From NCBI RefSeq assembly GCF_000328475.2, contig NC_026478.1:682001-746000 (forward strand): DNA of 64,000 bases. Reading direction: 5' to 3'. The DNA is from Mycosarcoma maydis. Its lineage: Eukaryota > Basidiomycota > Ustilaginomycetes > Ustilaginales. Of the stretch, positions 11,343-20,739 are shown in pieces. The first letter of the stretch is position 1; each line of letters opens with the position of its first letter. The notes beneath the pieces were generated by a model, which saw nothing but the letters and a program-made list of their open reading frames with translations, made no database searches and had not been told where the DNA came from. Made by a program: the position numbers and the translations under genes.

Positions 11343-12135
11343 ATGATCGCTGCTCTTCGCCCTACCGTTAGAGTCCTTGGAAAGTCCGCCCTGCGTGCGG
11401 CACCGAAGCCATTCGCGGTACCTGCGATGCGAGCTGGTTTTGCTTCTAGCGTCCGACTCTGTGGTGTCCAGAAGCGTTTCACCGAGGAGCACGAATGGGT
11501 TTCATTTGATGATGCCACCAACATTGGCACCGTTGGCATCACTGACTATGCGCAAAAGTCATTGGGCGATGTCGTCTTCATTGAGCTCCCAGAGGCTGGT
11601 GCTCAGGTCACGAAGGGAGGTGAGTGCCGTTTGCTGGCAACAGTAAGTAGACGCAGGAAGAGAACGAACAGCTGACATCCCTTACTACTTCTTCACCGGA
11701 CGATCGTACCTTTTGGACGAATTGGGTAGATGACATTGGAGCTGTCGAGTCTGTAAGTAGCACTGTTTAGATCAAAACGGCAGAAGGACAGCGAGACTAA
11801 TTTTTGAAAATCCGCCTCGTCCTGTTTCTGTCATGTAAATAGGTGAAGGCCGCTTCCGACATCTACGCACCTGTCTCCGGACAGATCGAGGCTGTCAACA
11901 AGAAGCTCAACGATGAGCCAAGCCTTCTCAACAAGCAGCCCGAGAGTGATGGTAAGTACATTGGGACTAGTTTTGGTTCATACGGCTGTCCAAAGCAAGC
12001 CTCATCTGACCTTGATTGTCCCCGCGGTTTCTGTTCGACTCGAAAGGCTGGCTGTGCCAGATCAAACTCTCGAACCCTGCCGACTTTGAGACTCTCCTCA
12101 CTGCCGAGGCTTACCAGAAGATCTGCGAGAACTGA
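11343..12135 (+). CDS. GCV3: glycine cleavage system H protein, mitochondrial, four exons
   Basis: Lipoyl carrier of the mitochondrial glycine decarboxylase complex; shuttles the aminomethyl group between P, T and L proteins. Proposed exons 11343-11619, 11730-11752, 11843-11951 and 12047-12135 give 498 nt, 165 residues. The N-terminus ([20 protein letters not shown]) is a basic, acid-free import signal. Core motifs are [30 protein letters not shown] and the lipoylation site [18 protein letters not shown], with Lys102 as the attachment residue. Exon 2 is a 23-nt micro-exon encoding DIGAVES just before that lysine. The C-terminus WLCQIKLSN...[13 protein letters not shown] is typical. All junctions are GT-AG and restore one frame. 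Confidence 0.93.
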
Positions 12136-14980
12136 GCTCAACAGCTGTTCCTCGCTACTTTACTACACATGGATCCTGAATCTGTATTGCGTCACACATC
12201 ATGCTCTTCAACAGAGAAGTTGATAATCGAAGTCTCGAGGATGGCTCGAATCGTGAATGGCTGGCGCGGAACGTGACGGATGATAGTTGTTTTCTGGATG
12301 CTGTCCAGCGGAGAAAGCGAAGTCTGTGTGCAGAGACTTAACTTCTCTTGCGTCCTGCGATAAGGTGAGGCGCTACCGGACATGACGGTCACCTTGGTCC
12401 GTCTAAATTCGTGAAATTCCGAAAAGGTCGAAAACTTCCCGATTCGAAGCGAAAATACAAAACAGATGCCCGATGATACCACGTGATGAGTGTCTAGACC
12501 GTCGTCCTACTTGACGGATTTGACGAATTTCACTAACTTACTCCTAAGTGGGAGCTGAGCCATCCAGAGAATCCGATATTCGTGATTGCTCGTTGCTCCG
12601 CCACGACGTCGTGGGATATGAGATCGCCGCTCATATGATCGAGCTCGCAGAGTTGAGAAAAGCCGTGAACGATGGATCTGGAGTCGGCATACAACTGCGG
12701 TGCCGAATTGGAAGCTTGCTTGCCAAGCACCTCAAGAACTGAGGTCAAAGCCGCCGTTCAAAGACATGCAGCCAGTAGCTTTGCAGCTGCGGATGTCAGC
12801 GAGTTGACAGCGCAGCTGATAGAAGTTCGAGAAGGACTTGGACAGCTGAACCGCTTGAGCTCTGCATGTGATTCCCGAACGAGAAGAAGACGAAGCTGGT
12901 GTGCATATACAGTACAGTAAGTTACCTGTACCAGCAATTGGAAGCAATGCATGATACATGCGTGATTCGGTGACCAGCCGATGGGATCATTATCGAAGTT
13001 CGGATCCTGATACCTGGCATGCGAAGCAAGTAAGCGACGATTGGCGTCGAATTGTGTGGCTTATTATTGCGACCAAATTTCAGACATTCGCGAATTTCAC
13101 AACGAGGAAGTTCCATCGGTGTTCTCAGGAGCGCCTCGCCAAAGCTCCGCTCCTTGCACTTGGCAAAGCGCTTCGGTACAACGCTAGCCAAAGTGGCGCA
13201 TCGGTTGCGCATACGCGCTACACTCCCTGACTCGTCGGGATGCCTGTCGCCACCTCGTGCTTGGCGCAAGTGAGCCAAAGCATTGATCTGTTTTAGTTCG
13301 GCGCGCATCCCGTGTCGGACCATGTTCTCTTGATTGGCAGAGTCGCCTGGTGCGGCATCATATAGGGCTACTCGACCGGATCTGGGGTCAAGTGAGGATA
13401 CACACGTCGTCTGAGGAGGCTCACTTGCGCTACCGACTGTGCCTCATCCGAGCGCAAACGACAGTTGGTTCGGCAGGAGCGCCGTTCGAAGCGCTGATTG
13501 GAAGTCGATGCAAGCTGCGAGCGTTGTTGTCGAGTTTTGATCTCAGAAATGGGAAGAAAGCGTCCACCGCATGAAAGTCTTCGACATCCGCCCCGCCGGA
13601 CAATCATGGATGGATGTGAAAGCTCAGGCAGCTCAACGCCGGGACTCGAAAGGCGAAATAACGGGGAGTGCGCAAACTGTGAATCTGGTTGCTTGCGCTT
13701 GAACGGAGCGCAAAGTGTTCTGACGGTGTTGGCCAACGGATCGGATTCCCGCGCATAGAGACGCCGACAAGCCGCGTTGCGTCTGCATCAAATTCGCCAA
13801 GGGAGGCTTGATTTTGTTTTAACACAAGAGCCAATTCTCTACGCTCCCGCACGCTCTACTCTGACTCAGAAATCGGAAAGGCGCCAACACTGTCCCGGCG
13901 GGCTCGTAACTCGCTGAGACGATGGGCTTTCTTCTGATCTTGGTGTGCATCCTTGCTTGGTTAAGGTTTGAGTGACTGGATTGCTCCGACTGACCGGACT
14001 ATTAACAAAACTGATCCGTGAATGGATCATGTGGGGCTGTCTCAAATAGTCTTCTGTCAATTCATCGACAACGAGTTGTCAAGCTGCTGCCGTGCTTGTA
14101 GCGTAGGTGTGCTGGATTCGTGAAAAAATTTGCTACTGCTGTCGGGTTGTCGCAAGGTTGAATTGAATCCCGAGGTGGTTTGATCCCAGATAAAGTTGGC
14201 TTGCTCTTTCTTGTTTCTGGTTCGTCTTGTTGGTGTAAGTTAGCTCGAGTCGCGCAGAGATAAAGTGCGGGTTTGGTTGACTGATTGCAATCCATCCCCT
14301 GTGTGGGCTTGCACATGTGCTGTGGCTGCTTTGGGTGTGACAGGTCTCACGAAGGGCTTCTCCGTGCAGCAAGAGCAGCAGCCACGATCGTCAACGAGCC
14401 AAAGCATCGCAATCAACCGTGAATAGATTAGCGAAGCTTGGGTCCGCCCTAGAAGTGCGCCTCATTCCTGCCGCCTGGATGGAAAAAGCTTCTTTCATCG
14501 ATACAGGGCAGGTGAACAGAACTGTCGGACAAGCCGACATGAATATGACAGTCGAGAAATATTCGTGATTAGCATGTGGATACATGCACTCACACAGCGA
14601 CGCGTACACAGGCTCGAGAAGGAGCAAAGCGTTGGGGCTTGCCCTTGTCTCTTTTGCATCGCTTTCGTCGAACGCCCAACTCAACTACAGTATCAAGCCT
14701 GACGGATTTGCTCACGGTTGAAATTTGGCATACTAAAAACAAATTAAAGTTCTGGTGGCTGGGCTGTCTTTCTGGTCGATCTCTGCTGTGGTCGTTTGGT
14801 GGCCTGGTCGCTGGAGCTTGGGTGATATTCGAACCTCGATTAGAATTACTTTTGTTGTATTTTATTTTAATATTCCACTCCATTCGATACAGCGAGGGTC
14901 GCTCAGACGATCCCTGAAACAATGAAATAAGAGCTGCTCACTTTCTCACCATCGGTGTCCTTTGCAGCTCGCTTGTTCTG

Positions 14981-15027
14981 TCAGGCTCGCAGGCTCGCAG
15001 GCTCGCTCGCTCGTTCGTTCGCTCGGT
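14981..15027. repeat. GCTCGC/GTTC simple repeat
   Basis: Short tandem run: three units of caggctcg followed by ctcgctcgctcgttcgttcg. Probably slippage-derived; lies in the putative leader or promoter of the DUF6534 gene. Confidence 0.8.
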
Positions 15028-15714
15028 TCCAGCCTATTGTCACGATCGGCGCGTCTCGTAAGTGTGTTCGTCTATTTTTTTTTTGACCTGCAGCTGTCTA
15101 TTTACTTGTGACTGGCTGACAAGGTATGAATTCCAACCAAGCACACGAATTGTGCCCCCTTTTTTCGCCGTCGCATACGCCAGGTCATTAACTTGTGAGT
15201 TTGTCGTTTGCTCTGCTCCACGCCCCTTGCCCTAGCTTGCTGCACGTAGCTGTACCTGGTGGGAAAAGTGTGCAGCAGTTGATGCATTTGCTATTTGCTT
15301 GCCGCTGCAGCAGCCTTGTCTCTGCAATTGCCGCTTCGCTCGTCCTCTTCATTTTCTGCTCCTCAACCCCACGCCCTTGATACTCCTGCCTTGTCCCCAT
15401 CTTTGCAGACCGCTTCGTTCTTCTCAAGCCGTCCGAGCACGTCGCGCTTGCCCTAAAGCACGCTCCGCGAACGGCACCAGACACAAAAAAGCGCTTTGAC
15501 TTCGATTCGGCTCCAGCCCATCCACACCCTGGATACAGTTTATTGACAGCTCGTACAACAGCAGCACTACTTATATTTGTTGCCTTCCAACCTTGCATTC
15601 TCCTGCACCTTGTTGTCCTCCTCATATCCGCCTTGACCGTTCCCATCACCCATCACCCATCACCCCGCCCCGTGTCCTCTTTGGCTCTTGGGCTCGCACC
15701 TCGATTCTGCCTTT

Positions 15715-15720
15715 TATATA
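15715..15720 (+). promoter_or_regulatory. possible TATA element
   Basis: TATATA in the context ccttttatataccatcg, 106-111 bp upstream of the start codon at 15826 and followed by a CT-rich stretch. Position is plausible for a fungal core promoter; no experimental support. Confidence 0.3.
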
Positions 15721-15825
15721 CCATCGTCTGCATTGGCCGCTCCTCCCACCAACTTCGACACTCGCAGCATACACACTCGCTCCACGAGCTAGCTACACTT
15801 TCCTTCCAAGCAAGTAGACTTCAAG

Positions 15826-17025
15826 ATGGCTGACGTGATGCCCAAGTTTCCTGCCATGGACCTTTTGTAAGTTGAAATGCAATGCAGCCAATGCGCCCTA
15901 TAGCAACGGGTAGTCTGACCCTCTGTTTCGTTTCTTGTTTCGGTCTCTTTTTTTTTGCTTAGGCTGGGTTGCATGTACATCGGCGTCATGCTCAACGTCT
16001 GGTTGTTCGGTTTTTCGATCGTACAAGCCTACATCTACTATGTCAACTTCAAGACTGACAAACCACTCATGAGGTACTTTGTGCTCTTCCTTGTTATCGC
16101 CGACACTGTCAACGCCGTTTTCGACCAGGTCTTCATGTACCAGTACCTCGTCTCCAACTTTGGCAACCTCGAATACGCCAGCAAGAGTAACCGTGCCTTT
16201 GCTGCCGACCCGGTGCTGACAGGCATCATCGCCTTTTCAACTCAGCTCTTCTTCGCCTGGCGAGTGTACAAGCTGATGCACTCCAAGATCATGCCCGCGT
16301 TCATCGCCGCGGGCGCGCTCATCTCGCTGCTCAGCTCCATCGGCACCACCATCGGTGTCGAGATCGTTCTTCTCTTTTCAGAATTTCAAAAGTTCCAGGA
16401 GGTCGTTATCTTGTGGCTCGGCTTCGCTGCGCTCACGGACCTTCTCATTACCGGCTCGCTCGTCTATACGCTGAACAAGTCGCGAACCGGTTTCGCCGCC
16501 ACCGACGACGTCATCACCAAGCTAATCAGGATGACGCTCCAGACGGGTGCGCTCACTACCCTGTTCGCTATTGTCGACCTGATCCTCTTCCTTGCTTCCA
16601 CCACTACGCTCCACCTGGTCTTCAACTTGCCGTTGGCCAAGCTCTACGTCAATTCGCTGCTCTCGACGCTCAACGCACGTGTCACCATCGGCCAGGGTCC
16701 ACAGCAGTACACGATGGAGGGCTCCACCAGCGACAATGCTCGTCGCGGCATTTCGACGCGTACCAAGCGCTCCAATGTCTTCCGCCCCGGTGGGAACAAC
16801 CAGCCCACCATCATCCATACTCAGGCTTCGCATCACGACGATGTTGAGAATGGGCTTGGTGCATTCAGCAGCCAGGACCACTTTGAGACTGGGGTGCACA
16901 TCAAGACGATCGAGGAGACGTTCGAGGAGCGTCACCAGGATGACGGTCTGCGCGACTACCCCAGCTCGCACAATGACTCGCTGCCCGTGCTGGAAAAGAG
17001 CCGCGCGGACAACGACTCGCTCTGA
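15826..17025 (+). CDS. DUF6534-type multipass membrane protein
   Basis: Two exons, 15826-15866 and 15963-17025 (intron gtaagt...cttag after a T-rich tract), giving 367 residues. The short first exon encodes MADVMPKFPAMDLL and joins in frame to LGCMYIGVMLNVWLFGFSIV. About seven hydrophobic helices follow, including RYFVLFLVIADTVNAVFDQV, TGIIAFSTQLFFAWRVYKLM and LVFNLPLAKLYVNSLLSTLN with the downstream NARVTIG-like end; this pattern matches the large basidiomycete DUF6534 family, whose function is not known. The cytosolic tail (from ~245) is polar. Expanded families of this type are typical of Agaricomycotina and smuts. Function should not be inferred beyond an integral membrane protein. Confidence 0.8.
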
Positions 17026-17937
17026 TCTGCCCAAAATTACTCTGCAGATGTCCCGTATCGTTCCTTTTCACGACAGCATACCCCCGATTCTTTGCAAGCG
17101 GCAAGGTCTACCCTTTTGTCACCGGCTTCTTACATTTCTGTCGTTGTTTTGACTGCTTTTGTACGTTTCCTTGTCTTCCGCAATCGAAAGCACCGTCATT
17201 GTCTTGACATTCTTCTGGTCGTGTCTCTTGGATGTAGAGTATTTTGCATGGCTCCGGCATCTTCTTGGCAAAAGATGCACGGATGCATGGACTTCCCTGA
17301 AATGTGATGTGAGAGACAATGTCGCCACTGCATCGCTCGATGAATAGCAACGCCGATCGAATGTTTGGTGTCAGAAGGACAACATGAAAAGGATCCGTGA
17401 TTGCCTCTGGACACATACACGAGATTTTTGGGCGAGTGTTAGGGTGATATCGCGATTATCAATCCGCTGTTCAACAGCGTAATCACGAGTCATGCCTCAT
17501 GAATAGCGGGCAACACGGGCCTATCAATTCAAAGATCTTGAATGCAGCTTGGCGCTTTTTTGTTTCTGCTTTTTGTTTTGGCTGACCCAAGATGAAATAC
17601 AGATGACCAGGCTAAGCACGAAGGGTTGGGCGATTTCACACGCGCAATCGTGAATTCATGATAGTGGATCGTGGATCGTGATTCTTGCAAAAAACGACGG
17701 CTTCCAACTCCACCTTGGCCGGTCGGTGAAGCGCATCACCTGACACAAGCAGTCGTGAGTCACGATTCTTGTCAGCTTTCACTCTGGATTGAAACAGCGG
17801 ACCGGATGCACGGTGACCTATCCTCCGAACATATCTATGGAAGCAAGTACAACAGCCGTCACCATCAACGCATTGCAAGAACTTGGAGGCATTTTAGATA
17901 CCCAGGCATAGATGGAGACGAGATCGCGTGGCTTCTG
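17026..17937. other. intergenic spacer
   Basis: Between the DUF6534 gene and the mitochondrial carrier, both on plus. Heptamer variants (gaattcatgatagtggatcg, gtggatcgtgattc) occur at 17640-17685. Small ORFs on both strands look like noise. The real 5' end of the carrier gene may lie in the last ~130 bp of this stretch. Confidence 0.5.
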
Positions 17938-19290
17938 ATGAACAGACCCAGTTGCGACCACTATGGTTGCACAGTTCCAAGACACCCGGCAACAGCGACC
18001 GAAGCAAGCGTAGAGCACGATGAATCTCGAGCGGGGCCATCACGGCATCGAATATGTGCATCGGATGCAATAACGGGATCGACATTGTCTTTTCGCTCCT
18101 ACCCGATCGCTTCCATACTCGAGACATCGTCGTCTTGGTCATCGTCATCGGCTTCGTCGTCGTCTGCTTCGCTCTACAAACGCACCGTCGACCACGCACG
18201 GTCGTTGCGATGGACGAAAGAGGAGACGGATGAGTTTTTGCTTGCGCATCGAACTGTTGTGACGGCAGGCACGGCTTCGCTCGTCTCGACGGCGGCGTCG
18301 TTTCCGTTTGACTCGGTCAAGTCGCGGCTGCAGGTTCGCGACTATCCGTCCATCTGGGCATGCGCTAAAGCCGTCGTTCGCGAAGAAGGGTTTCGCGGCT
18401 TCTTTCGTGGCGTCACTATCCCGCTCATCACCATATCGTTTGTTCGAACGTCTTCCTTCTCCATCTACTACAACACTAAAGCACACCTGCATCGTAATGG
18501 CGTACTCAACGACTCGTCGCGCTTGATACACACCGCGCTCTCAGGCGCAGCCGGAGGCGCCACGAGCGGTGTCATTATCTCGTGCGGTTCGGCACCGTTC
18601 GAGCTGGTCAAAGTGCAACGTCAGTTAGAGTATCTGATTGCGGTGCAGAAAGGCTTGGTCAAGAAGTCCGACCCAAACGGTGGTCGAGCAAGAACGTTTG
18701 TACCTCAATCCGGCTTTCAAGCCGCCGCCAACATCTACAAAACCTTTGGCGGCATCAAAGGGTTCTACATGGGTTTCCCATTGCACATGGCTCGCGACAC
18801 ACTCGGAACAGCGCTCTACTTTGGCTTTTACGATTCGATCCGTAAACTCGTCTCTCGCCACTCCAAGACGGATAGCATATCGGGTGCGAGCCTGTACGGT
18901 ATCCCGGGACCCGTGGTATCCTTCCTCTCGGGCTCATCTGCGGGTATTTTGTCGTGGTTGATCGTCTACCCTGTCGATCTGATCAAGACCAAAGTGCAGC
19001 GAGATGCACTAGCGGGCAATCCGAGACAGTTTACTGGATGGCAGGTGTTTCTGCACATGATCAAACAACGCCCACCAATACACGAGGAGCGCGGCAAAAG
19101 GCGCATCTTGAAGACCGACACCTTCTTGGCCAGATTCTTGAGGCTCTATCGTGGATTGGGCGTTTCCGCGTTGCGCAGCTTTATCTCGCACGGTCTCACT
19201 TGGACGCTCATTGAGTCGATTTCCGCCAAGATCACCGAGCGCACCGGACACGCAGTTTCCTATGCCCCCGACGCTCGCAGAGAGCACTAA
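17938..19290 (+). CDS. mitochondrial carrier family (SLC25-like) protein
   Basis: Inner-membrane solute carrier with three tandem repeats. Signature Px[DE]xx[KR] motifs are FPFDSVKSRLQ, SAPFELVKVQRQ and IVYPVDLIKTKVQR; repeat 1 continues with EEGFRGFFRGVTIPL. The frame is open from 17671, and in-frame ATGs occur at 17806 and 17938. The N-terminal ~75 residues are unlike a carrier and may be partly non-coding, so the start is uncertain; secure homology begins near the Ser-rich stretch (SSSSASSSSASLYKRTVDHA, about nt 18140) and runs to the end. A small first exon starting at 17837 and splicing near 17911 is also possible. Substrate is not predictable from these motifs, although overall form resembles yeast Ymr166c-type carriers. 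Confidence 0.8.
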   Translation: MNRPSCDHYGCTVPRHPATATEASVEHDESRAGPSRHRICASDAITGSTLSFRSYPIASILETSSSWSSSSASSSSASLYKRTVDHARSLRWTKEETDEFLLAHRTVVTAGTASLVSTAASFPFDSVKSRLQVRDYPSIWACAKAVVREEGFRGFFRGVTIPLITISFVRTSSFSIYYNTKAHLHRNGVLNDSSRLIHTALSGAAGGATSGVIISCGSAPFELVKVQRQLEYLIAVQKGLVKKSDPNGGRARTFVPQSGFQAAANIYKTFGGIKGFYMGFPLHMARDTLGTALYFGFYDSIRKLVSRHSKTDSISGASLYGIPGPVVSFLSGSSAGILSWLIVYPVDLIKTKVQRDALAGNPRQFTGWQVFLHMIKQRPPIHEERGKRRILKTDTFLARFLRLYRGLGVSALRSFISHGLTWTLIESISAKITERTGHAVSYAPDARREH

Positions 19291-19592
19291 CGTAGACATG
19301 GCACGATTCATCTCGCCAATCGCATGCCGTCTTTGTCCCCTGCGGGCTCCCGCCGCTCTGCTCGCTGTGGCGAGCAAGCAACGGCGCCACGTGTGTGTGT
19401 GTGTGTAGGCAGAAGGGATAGACAGTGGATTGGCGTGGGGTCTCGTCAGCGCACGCGCACAGACGCTTGTTCTCACGAGCAGACGCTGTCATTGACACTG
19501 AACGGGGGTCTATCTGAGCGCATTATGACGATGAGAGCTGTGAACAATGCAGGAAATTCAAGTGACACGCATATGCTGGTGAGTGGCTGGAG
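19291..19592. other. convergent 3' spacer with (GT)n run
   Basis: 302 bp between the stop codons of the carrier and the NDUFAF3-like gene. It contains a (GT)8 run at 19391-19406. No gene. Confidence 0.6.
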
Positions 19593-20330
19593 CTATTGGC
19601 CGCTCAACAAGCGCTGCAGCTGTTGCGGTGTATACCTCTTGGTTTCTGTGGGTTCGGCAGGGATCAAGACGGCGGCCACCTTCCTTCCTTCCTCGGACAG
19701 CATGTTGAATGTGGAAGCAGCGTCGTGCGTGCTCTGAACGTCGAGTTGAATGCCGAGCTCGTTGATGTACTGGCGGATCGGCGCTGGTGGCGGTAGAACC
19801 CTCTTTCCTGTTCCGAACAGTAGGATCTCTGGACGTTGGTCGACAATTTGAAAAATCGCGAATACCTCCTTGATCTTTTGCGAGACTTGGAGCTTTTTCC
19901 CGGGCTGGATCGGTTGGTCGAGCCAAGCTTCCCAGCCGATTCCAGACGGAACAGCACGGTCCTGGTTGAGGCATGGATGGTCCCATAGGAAAACTTGGTT
20001 GTTGAGGATCACGATTGGTTCGGATAGCACCAATCCATCCGCGAGAGTGAGAGATGTCGGCGAGGTGGAAGAGATCGAGATGGTCGTGTTGGGCGACGTG
20101 GATTCGAGGATGTTGAAAAAGTCGTCGTACACGGTACGGTGCTGTCCTGTGTTGGGCTTGCCTCCGTGATCGTCGGACGGCAGACGTTGGCGAGAAGAGG
20201 TGCTGAACCAAGACGAGTCGGCGCATGCGCCGCCCATCGTGCGCATGCGCAATACTTCCACTGACATCCCTCGCAGCCGCGCCGCAGCACCCGTCCGGAC
20301 AGTACGCAGCAGTGATGTGGTTCGCATCAT
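19593..20330 (-). CDS. NDUFAF3/Mth938-domain mitochondrial protein (complex I assembly type)
   Basis: Protein of about 245 residues in the DUF498/Mth938 family, whose mitochondrial members (NDUFAF3) act in assembly of respiratory complex I. Diagnostic blocks are LLFGTGKRVLPPPAPIRQYI, NELGIQLDVQSTHDAASTFN and MLSEEGRKVAAVLIPAEP; human NDUFAF3 shows the same GTG...ATFN..EGR...LIP order. The start at 20330 (MMRTTSLLRTVRTGAAARLR) gives an Arg-rich import presequence. The frame is open further up to an ATG at 20411, but that extension runs through the spacer heptamers and is not favoured. Smut fungi have complex I, so the role fits. Confidence 0.82.
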   Translation of the reverse strand: MMRTTSLLRTVRTGAAARLRGMSVEVLRMRTMGGACADSSWFSTSSRQRLPSDDHGGKPNTGQHRTVYDDFFNILESTSPNTTISISSTSPTSLTLADGLVLSEPIVILNNQVFLWDHPCLNQDRAVPSGIGWEAWLDQPIQPGKKLQVSQKIKEVFAIFQIVDQRPEILLFGTGKRVLPPPAPIRQYINELGIQLDVQSTHDAASTFNMLSEEGRKVAAVLIPAEPTETKRYTPQQLQRLLSGQ

Positions 20331-20739
20331 CGTACAACTCGTCGATGTGACTGAAAACCGACAAAACCAGAACAATGATCGGCGGCCAGAACGAATCGTG
20401 AATGTCCGCATTGGTAGTCGTCATCAACCATCGAGAATTGTGAATTGTGAATCGTGAATCATCCTGAAAAAACACAAATGTGGAGTAGTTGACGTTAAAC
20501 CAAAATCGTGAATGCACAGCCGCTGGTGTGTACGTTTGGTTGGTAATCAAAGGCCTCTTCCTCTCCATTCTGCAGCCATTCGTGAATCTTGATTCTTACT
20601 TGGCACACAACAGCCACACAAGGCATACATGCTTCTTGAGCACACATACGCACACATACACACACCAAGAAAAAACTAGCACGAATGAGTGAGCCGACAC
20701 TGATTTTGGTACTGCGATGGATAGATTGCTTTTGCAAGA
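20331..20739. promoter_or_regulatory. spacer with heptamers upstream of NDUFAF3-like gene
   Basis: Holds the promoter of the NDUFAF3-like gene and the 3' region of the zinc-finger gene, both on minus. A heptamer cluster (gaattgtgaatcgtgaatca) lies at about 20430-20460, and CA/CAT-rich sequence at 20630-20665. Confidence 0.55.

Larger units (their letters stand above)
12136..15825. other. 3.7 kb gene-poor spacer
   Basis: Longest gene-free stretch of the left half. ORFs here are short, overlap on both strands and change frame; the most protein-like are 12548-12742 and 12672-12920 on plus (the latter includes AADVSELTAQLIEVREGLG), which could be decayed coding sequence. No family is recognisable. 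From about 14700 to 14900 the sequence is AT-richer, and from 15200 to 15825 it is pyrimidine-rich on plus, as expected for a long 5' leader of the next gene. No heptamer array of note occurs, unlike other spacers. Confidence 0.5.
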
